Of a stretch of 64,000 nt of DNA, positions 24,348 to 31,837 are shown in pieces (positions within the stretch are counted from its first letter, which is position 1; each line of letters begins with the position of its first letter). The DNA is from Methanoculleus sp. SDB (GTDB lineage Archaea > Halobacteriota > Methanomicrobia > Methanomicrobiales > Methanomicrobiaceae). The notes under the pieces are model-generated. The model saw only the letters and a list, made by a program, of their open reading frames with translations. It did no database searches and was not told the DNA's origin. The translations under genes were made by a program, and so were the position numbers. The DNA is taken from assembly GCA_001412355.1 (NCBI GenBank), contig LKUD01000031.1, positions 1 through 64,000 of the forward strand, in the 5' to 3' direction.

Positions 24348-24848
24348 ATGATACCGCTCTTTGCCTTTCGCGACAACTCCTGCGACCCGAAAAAATGCAC
24401 GGTGAAAAAGCTGGAGCGGGCAGGGATGGTCACCGTCGTTACGAGTCCCGTAAAAATCCCTAAGTACTCCCTTATTCTCGACCCGACCGCCGTGCAGGCG
24501 ATCTCCCCCGCCGACCGCGGCGTGCCGTCGATCACCGCGCTTGACTGTTCATGGGAGGTCCTCGATACGGGTATCGTCCGGCGTTTCCGTGTGCGACGGG
24601 CGCTTCCCTTTCTTGTCGCCGCAAACCCGGTGAATTTCGGGCGCCCCTTCCGCCTCACGTCAGCCGAAGCATTCGCGGCCGCACTCTGGATTCTCGGTGA
24701 ACCCGAACAGGCGACGGCGGTGCTCCGCCGGTTTGGCTGGGGTGAGCGGTTTCTGGAAGTGAATGCGGAACCACTCGCCGACTATGCCGCCGCCGGGACA
24801 AGTAGCGATATCATCCGGATTCAGTCCGAATATATCGGCGGGGAGTGA
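24348..24848 (+). CDS. tsr3: Tsr3-type 16S rRNA aminocarboxypropyltransferase
   Basis: A 166-residue protein of the DUF367/Tsr3 family, which transfers the aminocarboxypropyl group of SAM to a hypermodified pseudouridine of small-subunit rRNA. Family hallmarks are DNSCDPKKCTVKKLERAG near the start, SPADRG, ITALDCSWE and the strongly conserved LPFLVAANPVNFGRPFRLTSAEAFAAAL. Full length for an archaeal member. It starts 30 bases from the divergent deoxyribosyltransferase-like gene. Confidence 0.93.
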   Translation: MIPLFAFRDNSCDPKKCTVKKLERAGMVTVVTSPVKIPKYSLILDPTAVQAISPADRGVPSITALDCSWEVLDTGIVRRFRVRRALPFLVAANPVNFGRPFRLTSAEAFAAALWILGEPEQATAVLRRFGWGERFLEVNAEPLADYAAAGTSSDIIRIQSEYIGGE

Positions 24849-24960
24849 GGCGGAATCCGGCAGTCAGCCGGAGGGGAATGGACCGGAAATGCTAAAATAG
24901 AAGGGGATAGCACTACGATTATGGGTCCGGCACCGCCGTGAAAGCCCGGGAGGGACGATT

Positions 24961-25173
24961 ATGCGCAGGCAAACGATCGCCACCTGTATCTTTTTCGTAC
25001 TCGTTCTCCTCGCTGCATCTGTGGGATGCACGGAGTATGCCCCCTCTGCCCCGCCCCCTCTTCCGACACCGTCCGATGTACCGATTCCCACTGCCACCCC
25101 GACACTTCCCGAACCGGTGCATACCGCGCCGGAGAGTGGTACAGGGGGGGGCAATGTTTATCAATATAGATAA
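24961..25173 (+). CDS. Small Pro/Thr-rich lipoprotein
   Basis: A 70-residue protein with a clear signal (TIATCIFFVLVLLAASVGC) and lipobox Cys, then only a proline, threonine and serine-rich tail. It looks like the leader and linker of a lipoprotein without a folded domain, so it may be a truncated gene or a genuine short cell-surface peptide. Placed 28 bases upstream of the ABC operon, with an inverted repeat between the two. Confidence 0.6.
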   Translation: MRRQTIATCIFFVLVLLAASVGCTEYAPSAPPPLPTPSDVPIPTATPTLPEPVHTAPESGTGGGNVYQYR

Positions 25174-25189
25174 TCAATAGAGATTATCT
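25168..25189. promoter_or_regulatory. 8-bp inverted repeat before the ABC exporter (putative operator)
   Basis: AGATAATC (25168-25175) pairs with GATTATCT (25182-25189) around a 6-base spacer. It starts right after a TATA-like GTTTATCAATATA and ends 11 bases before the ATG at 25201, so a bound protein would block the transcription start. Confidence 0.55.
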
Positions 25190-25200
25190 GTAGGTGGTTT

Positions 25201-25926
25201 ATGCACGGCATCATCGAAGCAGACGGACTGACAAGGACCTTCGGGGATGTGACCGCGGTGGATCACGTCACCCTCACCATTCCCCGGGGGGAACTCTTCG
25301 GCCTTCTCGGACCCAACGGCTCGGGAAAGACGACCATGAACAAACTGATGACAGGACAGATTCACCCGACGTCAGGGACCATCCGGGTGATGGATATGGA
25401 TGTCGCGGAGCGTCCCCTCGATGTCCGTGCGAAAGTCGGCATCATTCCTGAACAGGAAACGCCTCCCTCGTTTCTTACTGCGGAGGAGTACCTGCATTTC
25501 GTAGGGAAAATCCGGGGCCTGACGGACATCGAAGAGCGGGCGAATTCGTGGTTTAACATACTGGAGTTCCGGGATAAAAAGGAAGTGCTCTGCAAGGATC
25601 TTTCCCGGGGAACGCGCCAGAAACTGATGGTGGCACAGGCATTTCTCCATGAACCTCCCCTTGCCTTCATCGACGAACCCCTCATAAACCTCGATCCGAT
25701 CATGCAGCGGACCGTAAAGGACTTTCTGCAGGAATATGTCTTTAATGGCGGCACGATCTTCTTTTCCACCCATATTCTCGGCATCGCCGAGGAGATCTGC
25801 ACCTCCTTTGCAATCCTCTCCGGAGGATCCGTTCTCCACCACGGCACCATCGATCAACTCCGTGCAGACAACCGGAAACTCGAAGGATTCTTCCTCGAAC
25901 AGGTAAAAGGACCGGCATATGCGTGA
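25201..25926 (+). CDS. ABC transporter ATP-binding protein (ABC-2 exporter type)
   Basis: A 241-residue ATPase: Walker A GPNGSGKT (about residue 38), Q-loop IIPEQE, signature LSRGTRQK, Walker B and catalytic Glu in LAFIDEP, D loop and switch His in STH. The signature differs from LSGGQ, as is usual in ABC-2 type ATPases (LSxGMRQK). Expected to power the membrane partner encoded by the next gene, which it overlaps by eight bases. GGTGG precedes the ATG. A dyad sits directly in front of the gene, suggesting repressor control. Confidence 0.93.
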   Translation: MHGIIEADGLTRTFGDVTAVDHVTLTIPRGELFGLLGPNGSGKTTMNKLMTGQIHPTSGTIRVMDMDVAERPLDVRAKVGIIPEQETPPSFLTAEEYLHFVGKIRGLTDIEERANSWFNILEFRDKKEVLCKDLSRGTRQKLMVAQAFLHEPPLAFIDEPLINLDPIMQRTVKDFLQEYVFNGGTIFFSTHILGIAEEICTSFAILSGGSVLHHGTIDQLRADNRKLEGFFLEQVKGPAYA

Positions 25927-27322
25927 ACTCTTCGTCGCGATGCTGAAGGAGGAGTGGCGGATCCACTCCACGATGACCGGAAACCTCGGTTTTGCGCTCT
26001 TTCCGGTCATGATCGCGGGATTCACCTTCATGGCCGCGTGGATGCTCCCCCTCATTCCCGGGATCGTTCCCCTTGCCACCCTTGCATTCATCGTCCATGC
26101 ACTGTTCGCGCTGATGGGCGTGATGGTCGGGAGCTTCGGGATCATGGGGCGGGAGTTCATGAACCGCCGTTTCGGGCAGGCCAGCCTTGTTGCCTACTCA
26201 TCGCGGAGCCTTCCCGTCTCTGAAAGCCGGATATTTTCCGTTTTTATTATAAAAGACGTGGTATTCTACCTTTTCCTCTGGGTGATCCCCGCCGTGCTGG
26301 GAATCGCCGCGGCAACTCCCTTCATCGGCCTCAGCCCGAGCCTTCCTCCCCTCCTCCTGCTCACATTCACCCTCTCGTTCCTCGAGGGGCTTGCAATCGT
26401 TTTTTTCCTCTCGACAGTCTATGCCCGCTCCCCCCGGATCGCCGGGGCGCTCATCGCGGGTGCGGCCTTCGCCATCGGCTTAGCGTCTCTTGCGGGCATC
26501 GGGCCGGCTGTGCTGCTGCCACCCTATGCATTTCTTCTTGCACCCTCCTCCCTCATGCTCCTGGCTTCGCTCGCCCTGATCGCTGTTCCTGCCGCATGTT
26601 CCATCGCATGGGCGACGATCGACTATCCCGACGCCGCACGCCGGTTCCCGAACACCCTGACCGGCCTCGTCCGCAGGTTCCGGTTCTTCTCCAATCCCTG
26701 GTTCGTGGCAAAGGATGCGCTCGACCTCATCCGTAGCGAAGGAGGGGTTGCCAAGCTGATTTTTTCATTCCTGATGCCGCTCGCACTCATCTGGGTATTT
26801 CTCTCCGTTCTCTTCCGGTTCATTCCGGGGATCAGCCCGCTGATCGTCTTTGCCGTCCTCCTCGGCGTAATCTCGTCGACCACGTACAACTGGCTGACAG
26901 AATTCGAGTCGTTTTCATCGTACGCGTTTCTGCCGGTTGACGTGCGGACCGTTCTCATGAGCAAATTGCAGAGCTACGGGGTCATCAACCTCGTTTCCCT
27001 CGCCGTGCTTCTCGTCATCGCCTTCGGCACCGGTGAAGGGGAGCTCATCATTCCCGCGGTTCTCGTCTTTGTCTCGGTTTCGGCATACGCCCTTGCGGTG
27101 ACCGTCCGCCTCACCGGACTGCATCCATCCGCCATGCTCTACAACGCCCGGGTGTTTTTCACCTACATCGCCGCAATCGCGCCCTTACTCCTGATACTCA
27201 TCTTTTCGTCGATTGTTCACCCGTGGATCGCGGCGGCGGGAATACTACTTATCCCGGTCGCATGGATCCTGATTGCCCGCGCCTCCGTCCGGTGGACTGC
27301 CTGGGAGATGCCGAGCTACTGA
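25919..27322 (+). CDS. ABC-2 type transporter permease
   Basis: A 467-residue membrane protein with about twelve hydrophobic segments and no other recognisable domain. It starts inside the end of the ATPase gene, which makes it the permease of that exporter. The substrate is unknown; the size (two six-helix halves) is larger than common ABC-2 permeases of about 250 residues. A strong hairpin with a T run follows at 27347-27376. Confidence 0.88.
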   Translation: MRELFVAMLKEEWRIHSTMTGNLGFALFPVMIAGFTFMAAWMLPLIPGIVPLATLAFIVHALFALMGVMVGSFGIMGREFMNRRFGQASLVAYSSRSLPVSESRIFSVFIIKDVVFYLFLWVIPAVLGIAAATPFIGLSPSLPPLLLLTFTLSFLEGLAIVFFLSTVYARSPRIAGALIAGAAFAIGLASLAGIGPAVLLPPYAFLLAPSSLMLLASLALIAVPAACSIAWATIDYPDAARRFPNTLTGLVRRFRFFSNPWFVAKDALDLIRSEGGVAKLIFSFLMPLALIWVFLSVLFRFIPGISPLIVFAVLLGVISSTTYNWLTEFESFSSYAFLPVDVRTVLMSKLQSYGVINLVSLAVLLVIAFGTGEGELIIPAVLVFVSVSAYALAVTVRLTGLHPSAMLYNARVFFTYIAAIAPLLLILIFSSIVHPWIAAAGILLIPVAWILIARASVRWTAWEMPSY

Positions 27323-27346
27323 ATGCCGGCGGGGAGACCTCCTCTC

Positions 27347-27376
27347 CCCCGAACATTTTCGGGGCAGGTTTTTTGG
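27347..27376 (+). terminator. Intrinsic-like terminator after the ABC operon
   Basis: CCCCGAA (27347-27353) pairs with TTCGGGG (27358-27364) around CATT, followed by CAGG and a run of six T. Confidence 0.65.
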
Positions 27377-27431
27377 GGCGGACCGGGCGACAGCATTATT
27401 ATACGGGGAGCCGGAAACGGTTGAATGGCAT

Positions 27432-27875
27432 ATGACCTCTCCTGCCCCGTCGTCCTCTCTCCGTAACCGCTTCATCGGCATCGGTATTATCGCCGCATCC
27501 CTCCTCTTCTTCACCTGGTACGGGATGAACCTGACCTGCGGGTGCACGGTTGGGCCCGGAGAGGGGGTGCTCGAAGGACAGGTCACCATCGGCCCGCTCT
27601 GCCCGGTCGAGCCCTGCAGCGTCCCGCAGGAGACTGTTGAGGCGGCGTATGCAGCCCGAAAGGTCACCATTTATGCGCCCGACGGGACCACGGTCGTCCG
27701 GACGCTGTCCATCGATCCCGAAGAGGGATACCTCACCGCCCTGCCCCCCGGAAGATACGTCGTCGACATTGCCCGAACCGGCATCGACCGGAGCGATGAC
27801 GTCCCCCGGGACGTGACGGTTCGGGCAGGGGAGACAGTGAGGGTGGATATAGCAATCGATACGGGGATCCGATAG
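27432..27875 (+). CDS. Membrane-anchored carboxypeptidase-regulatory-like protein
   Basis: A 147-residue protein with an N-terminal membrane helix (FIGIGIIAASLLFFTWYGM) and an extracellular beta domain (LEGQVTIGPLCPVEPCSVPQE ... VTIYAPDGTTVVRTLSIDPEEGYLTALPPGRYVVDI) of the carboxypeptidase-regulatory-like type. Two close Cys pairs (CGC, CPVEPC) may form disulfides. Start ATG 27432; the longer frame from 27273 lies in the terminator region. Function unknown. Confidence 0.75.
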   Translation: MTSPAPSSSLRNRFIGIGIIAASLLFFTWYGMNLTCGCTVGPGEGVLEGQVTIGPLCPVEPCSVPQETVEAAYAARKVTIYAPDGTTVVRTLSIDPEEGYLTALPPGRYVVDIARTGIDRSDDVPRDVTVRAGETVRVDIAIDTGIR

Positions 27876-27927
27876 CCTGAAAGATTTAATCCCGTGGAAT
27901 AGAATACCCTCCCCGGGAGGAATGCTT

Positions 27928-28089
27928 ATGACGAAATATCTCTGCGACGTCTGCAACGTTTACGAGTATGTTGTTGAAAACGGCGATGCCGACCTTAACA
28001 TACCGGCGGGCACGCTGCCTGCCGATTTCCCGGATGACTGGGAATGCCCCGTCTGCGCCGCGGATAAAACCCACATGCAGCCGGTGTGA
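27928..28089 (+). CDS. Rubredoxin, first of a tandem pair
   Basis: A 53-residue protein with two CxxC knuckles (YLCDVCNVYEY and WECPVC) that bind one iron. Rubredoxins carry single electrons in the cytoplasm, often to oxygen- or peroxide-detoxifying enzymes in anaerobes. The start ATG 27928 is chosen because GGGAGG lies seven bases upstream; the ATG at 27922 is too close. It is nearly the same protein as the next gene, differing mainly in the C-terminus. Confidence 0.93.
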   Translation: MTKYLCDVCNVYEYVVENGDADLNIPAGTLPADFPDDWECPVCAADKTHMQPV

Positions 28090-28094
28090 AAGGA

Positions 28095-28102
28095 TTTATA
28101 AT
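28095..28102 (+). promoter_or_regulatory. TATA box of the second rubredoxin
   Basis: TTTATAAT 38-45 bases before the ATG at 28140, directly after the first rubredoxin's stop codon, so the second gene likely has its own promoter. Confidence 0.5.
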
Positions 28103-28139
28103 CTTTTTCTGTTTTATCCGGTTCCGGGAGAGGAAACGC

Positions 28140-28328
28140 ATGACACGATATGTCTGTGATGTCTGCACGATCTTCGAGTACATCGTCGAAAACGGGGATG
28201 CAGAGACACATATCTCCCCGGGAACATACCCGGCCGATTTCCCCGATGACTGGAAGTGCCCCGTCTGCGGGGTGGACAAGACGCACATGCAGCCCGTTCG
28301 TGAAAAAAAGGAAGGAACCCCCGCCTGA
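28140..28328 (+). CDS. Rubredoxin, second of a tandem pair
   Basis: A 62-residue rubredoxin with CDVC and CPVC iron ligands, sharing most positions with the preceding gene (ADFPDDWxCPVC, DKTHMQPV) plus a charged tail REKKEGTPA. The pair look like a local duplication. A purine-rich GGGAGAGG lies before the ATG. An opposing CDGSH iron-sulfur protein gene follows, so the locus groups three small Fe or Fe-S proteins. Confidence 0.93.
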   Translation: MTRYVCDVCTIFEYIVENGDAETHISPGTYPADFPDDWKCPVCGVDKTHMQPVREKKEGTPA

Positions 28329-28368
28329 GAGAGCGGGAGAGGTACCCGGTGAAAGAGTGGTATTTGTC

Positions 28369-29025
28369 TTACTCTTCGTCCGAAAATCCGCACTCCAGGT
28401 GCGTGCCGTCACAGAACGGCTTTCGGTGTGAGCGGCCGCACCGGCAGAGCGTGTAGTGCTCCGGGATGACTGGCTGTTCACCCCCCGGATTCTCCAGTGC
28501 GATGCCCCCGACTACATCATACTGGCGATCTTTCTGCACCCGGATCGCGGGTTCCCTCACCTCGTCTTTTCCGCTTTTTCCGTCGCGGGCGTACCAGAGT
28601 GCCCCCGAGGGGCATCTGCGGACGACACGCTCGACCTCATAGGCATACCCCTCGTCCGGCTTGATGCGCGGCGATTCTCCGGGCCTGAACACCAGCGGAA
28701 GATATTCGGTGCATATGCCTTCGTGGCAGCATGCCCGGCGGTTTTCATAGACCGTCACCTGTTTCCCTTCGTATGTATCGATGCGATCCGGCAGGCCGCC
28801 TTCCTCCGTATCCCCGCAGAAACCGACCTCGCGGTGGGTGCCGTCACAGAATGGTTTCTTCCGTGACTTCCCGCACCGGCAGAGCGCCATCGTCGGCTTC
28901 GTCCCGATGGCATCGCCCTCCGTGTCCAGCAGGTGTCTGCAGTTCTTCACAATCAGAGGGCCGTCCTTTACGACCTCGATGAAGGGTGCGGCAGTGTCGC
29001 TGCCGGTTTCGGATGCCTCGCTCAT
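28369..29025 (-). CDS. Iron-sulfur protein with two CDGSH domains around a Fer4_19-type domain
   Basis: A 218-residue protein. CDGSH motifs CRCGKSRKKPFCDGTH (about residues 49-64) and CRCGRSHRKPFCDGTH (near 190) each bind a 2Fe-2S cluster through three Cys and one His. Between them ACCHEGIC and RRCPSGAL form a divergent 4Fe-4S-like (Fer4_19) domain. Such proteins are associated with redox or iron sensing; the exact role is unknown. GGTGA precedes the ATG. It faces the rubredoxin pair tail to tail. Confidence 0.9.
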   Translation of the reverse strand: MSEASETGSDTAAPFIEVVKDGPLIVKNCRHLLDTEGDAIGTKPTMALCRCGKSRKKPFCDGTHREVGFCGDTEEGGLPDRIDTYEGKQVTVYENRRACCHEGICTEYLPLVFRPGESPRIKPDEGYAYEVERVVRRCPSGALWYARDGKSGKDEVREPAIRVQKDRQYDVVGGIALENPGGEQPVIPEHYTLCRCGRSHRKPFCDGTHLECGFSDEE

Positions 29026-29097
29026 AGAATCACCTATACACGGGGCTGGTGATGATGCTTGTGCTGTTACGGGTGAGCCGGCGCGGCACTGCGGCAG

Positions 29098-29850
29098 TCA
29101 GAGTACCGAATACCGGCCTTCTCCGGCAACAAGCCTTCCGGGTGCCGTCTGCCACCCGTCCCCTGCGAGGGTGGCGATGACCGTATCATGGTAGGCATTC
29201 CCCGACCAGCCGAGAATCCACCATTCGTTCCTCCCCCCGGCGCTGACCGATACCGTAAGGGCGTCTGGGAAGGCGGCATCATACCGCGAATAGAGCAGGG
29301 TATCGTATCGTGAGCATACGAGCGGCATTGACGGGGAATGCGGAACATCACAGGCCACGGATGTCAGGTTTTGTTTCGGGAGAAGCAGCGGCTCGGTGCC
29401 GTCCGGGTGATGCGTGGCGATAGAAGAGGGCGACGGAACGGATATCGAAAGAATTATTGGAGATTCTCCTGCATTTCCGGCATTCCGGGGACCCGTTGGG
29501 CCTTCATCCCCTTCCGGGAGCGGATCGGGCGTGCGAGGCGGACGGGGAGTGATCGCCGTGGCCGAGATGCGGAGCATGCGCATCTCCCCGTCCTCAAGGA
29601 CGGCCAGGTCCCATCCGGGAGGAACGCCGGCAAGCTTTCCGTCTGCGATGGCGTCGGCAACCGGTGAGATCCCGTCGCGGGCGGGAAGGGGCAGAATGAT
29701 GGTTGCTTTGGTGACGGTGGTGGCGGCATCGAAGGTTGCCTCCCAGGCATACTCATGGGAGAGGGATCCCATGTACCAGTACGCACCCACTGAGGCAGCA
29801 AGGACAATAACGGCGGCGAGGCCAACCAGCATGATTCTGAGCAGATTCAT
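29098..29850 (-). CDS. Membrane-anchored extracellular protein, unknown
   Basis: A 250-residue protein with a single N-terminal helix (IMLVGLAAVIVLAASVGAYWY) and an extracytoplasmic domain rich in beta-forming, Pro and Ser residues. I recognise no family. Start ATG 29850 is chosen at the membrane segment; the open frame extends to 29910. Ends 72 bases before the CDGSH gene on the same strand. Confidence 0.65.
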   Translation of the reverse strand: MNLLRIMLVGLAAVIVLAASVGAYWYMGSLSHEYAWEATFDAATTVTKATIILPLPARDGISPVADAIADGKLAGVPPGWDLAVLEDGEMRMLRISATAITPRPPRTPDPLPEGDEGPTGPRNAGNAGESPIILSISVPSPSSIATHHPDGTEPLLLPKQNLTSVACDVPHSPSMPLVCSRYDTLLYSRYDAAFPDALTVSVSAGGRNEWWILGWSGNAYHDTVIATLAGDGWQTAPGRLVAGEGRYSVL

Positions 29851-30012
29851 TGTTCCATTCCGGTTCCACATGCAGGGGAAATCCTGCGAGATATCATCGT
29901 GCGGATGCAATAATCGTTGTGGTGGAGGGAGACATCAGTTTCACGCCGCGCACGGCTCCTCATTATACCGGACATCTGCCGTTACCCCTGATGTACCGAA
30001 AAGGTGTTGACG

Positions 30013-30414
30013 ATGCTCGTAAAAGCCGGATACCTTCACCTCAGCAGGCAGCACGCAGAGGATTGCCACGGGTATAGTCACCGGATTGCCGAAGTCCGCA
30101 TCAGGGAAAAGCGCTATGCCGTCAGGGCGGGTGAACTCTCGGCAATCCTGCGGGGATATGGAACCGCCCGCATCGAACATCTCGGACAGCGCTGGGTCGG
30201 GCACCTCGGGGGTGAAGCTGGATCCGCTTACTCTTCGCAATCCGGCCGCGGCGTGATCATCGAACTCGACAGCGGCGAACGCTACGCGCTACCGGCCGGG
30301 GGTATCCGTGCCGTTCTGACCGGATCCGCATCATACGCACAAATCTCCGAAATCGCATCCGCTCCCCCCGCCGGATGGGTGCACTCGGGAGTGCAGACGG
30401 AGCTTCCTGCCTAA
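30013..30414 (+). CDS. Conserved-looking small protein with internal duplication, unknown
   Basis: A 133-residue soluble protein. Two stretches repeat the same pattern: RYAVRAGELSAILRGYGTARIEHL and RYALPAGGIRAVLTGSASYAQISEI, separated by about 50 residues, suggesting two copies of a small alpha/beta unit. I do not recognise the family. Start ATG 30013; a GTG at 30004 is in frame. Its stop overlaps the convergent ROK gene end by four bases. Confidence 0.65.
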   Translation: MLVKAGYLHLSRQHAEDCHGYSHRIAEVRIREKRYAVRAGELSAILRGYGTARIEHLGQRWVGHLGGEAGSAYSSQSGRGVIIELDSGERYALPAGGIRAVLTGSASYAQISEIASAPPAGWVHSGVQTELPA

Positions 30415-31376
30415 ATCCTCACATCCGGATGCCCGAAGGCTGAAGCTGCCGCCCCCAGCAACGGCGCGTCGCCACCGAGTGAACTGACGTGGAGCGACGG
30501 CAAGAGAAGATACCGGTCGCGATAACGCTCGATAAGGGGGAGGAGGATGGAGGAATTCTCCCGCATAACAGGCCCGTCGAATATAATGCGCTCCGGTTCA
30601 TACGCAACCGTCACCCCTGAAACGCCGCGTGCATTAATCCGGCCGAGCTCATCGGCAAATGCACAGGCACACGGGTCACCCTCGCGAACGGCCTGAAACA
30701 GTGCGGCGGCAGTTGCCACATTCCTGCCACCTTCGGGATGGCACTCTTCCACCCTGCACCAGCGGTCGAAAAACGAGGGGATGCTCCGGCCGGATGCATA
30801 CGCCTCCCAGTGCCCTTCATGACCGCAGCCACACGGCATGCCATATCGCGAGTCGACATACAGATGCCCGATCTCGCCTGCATTCCCGTGCAATCCGCTA
30901 AGCAGCCTGCCGTTCACAATCGCTCCCGCGCCAATGCCCGTTGAGATCGTGATATAGACGGCATTCTCGCACCCGCGCGCATTACCGAGCCATCGCTCAC
31001 CCACGATACCGGCACGGGCGTCATTCATCAGGTACACGGGAACCCTCCACCGCCCGGCGAGAGGTTGTACGAGTGCAATCCTGTCAAATGCCATGTTCGG
31101 CGAAGATACCACCTCACCCCGGACGGTATCAAGCGGTCCGGCAGCACTTACGCTCACGGCATGAAAAGAGGCGGTCCCATCGGGCGGCACGATTGAAGCT
31201 ATCATATCACTGATGCGGTCCGCAACAACGTCGCCCGAACGTCCCGATGACGGTGTGGCCGCCTCCGCCCGGCAGAGGATGCGCCCTCCGGCGGCAACCA
31301 GCGCAACGCGTAGCCGGGTTGCCCCGAAATCGACGGCAATTACTTTCTCCGTCGCTTCCTGATCCAGATATGCCAT
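30411..31376 (-). CDS. ROK-family sugar kinase-like protein
   Basis: A 321-residue member of the ROK family: phosphate-binding VIAVDFGATRLRVAL near the start, YLMNDARAGIVGE with the catalytic-base Asp, STGIGAGAIVNGRL, and the zinc motif region GHLYVD followed by CGCGHEGHWEAYASG. In ROK proteins the zinc site is His plus CxCGxxGCxE; here the third Cys is His (GHWE), which may still bind zinc. No DNA-binding domain, so an enzyme such as a glucokinase is more likely than a repressor. ATG 31376 is preferred to the TTG at 31391. Confidence 0.88.
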   Translation of the reverse strand: MAYLDQEATEKVIAVDFGATRLRVALVAAGGRILCRAEAATPSSGRSGDVVADRISDMIASIVPPDGTASFHAVSVSAAGPLDTVRGEVVSSPNMAFDRIALVQPLAGRWRVPVYLMNDARAGIVGERWLGNARGCENAVYITISTGIGAGAIVNGRLLSGLHGNAGEIGHLYVDSRYGMPCGCGHEGHWEAYASGRSIPSFFDRWCRVEECHPEGGRNVATAAALFQAVREGDPCACAFADELGRINARGVSGVTVAYEPERIIFDGPVMRENSSILLPLIERYRDRYLLLPSLHVSSLGGDAPLLGAAASAFGHPDVRI

Positions 31377-31520
31377 ATCCGTACTTCCCAAGAGAGATCG
31401 GCATTCACCGGATTTAACTGCTGGTGGCCGGAATCCCGGCCTGCCGGAAGAGACGGCAGGAAGGAAACCGAGGCTTTATAGTGTCGTGAACGATACGGAG
31501 GTCATACCGTCGTGATTGCT

Positions 31521-31793
31521 ATGGCCGAACAGAAACGCGTATCAACCGAAGAAGCAAAAAAAATCGGAGAAGCTCTGGGAATCCGTTGGGATAAATTCGA
31601 TGTCGAACAGTTCAGGGTGGGAATGGATGTCGAATTCGAACACGGCACTCGGGACGCGCACACCAATGTCACCAACGATGATCTGATGACAACCGGGAAG
31701 ATTGCTCTCGCTCACCTCAATGAATTTCCTGATTACTACGATCGCCTCGAAAAGATGGAAGAGGAAGCAAAAGAGTACTGGAAAAACCGGTGA
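31521..31793 (+). CDS. DUF5661-like small protein
   Basis: A 90-residue protein (MAEQKRVSTEEAKKIGEALGI ... DRLEKMEEEAKEYWKN) matching the DUF5661 pattern: a helix with EALGIRWDKFDVEQFRVGMDVEFEHG followed by TNVTNDDLMTTGKIALAHLNE. The His and Asp-rich centre could bind a metal, but no function is known. A TATA-like CTTTATAG at about 31474-31481 lies 40 bases upstream. Start ATG 31521; a GTG nine bases earlier is in frame. Confidence 0.85.
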   Translation: MAEQKRVSTEEAKKIGEALGIRWDKFDVEQFRVGMDVEFEHGTRDAHTNVTNDDLMTTGKIALAHLNEFPDYYDRLEKMEEEAKEYWKNR

Positions 31794-31795
31794 AA

Positions 31796-31810
31796 TCCCG
31801 AATCACGGGA
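31796..31810. terminator. Short hairpin at a convergent gene junction
   Basis: TCCCG (31796-31800) pairs with CGGGA (31806-31810). A closely similar hairpin (AAATCCCG then ACGGGA) lies at the convergent junction near 51995, suggesting a recurring termination element. Confidence 0.35.
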
Positions 31811-31837
31811 ACCGGGGCTGGCGAGGAGGGATTTTTG

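Noticed and set aside
25585-25625. Degenerate ABC signature LSRGTRQ as evidence of a dead ATPase
   Set aside because: ABC-2 type ATPases commonly carry LSxGMRQK-like signatures and the Walker B Glu and switch His are intact.
29041-29097. C/D box sRNA candidate (GTGATGA)
   Set aside because: A C-box-like element is present but no D box CTGA at suitable spacing.
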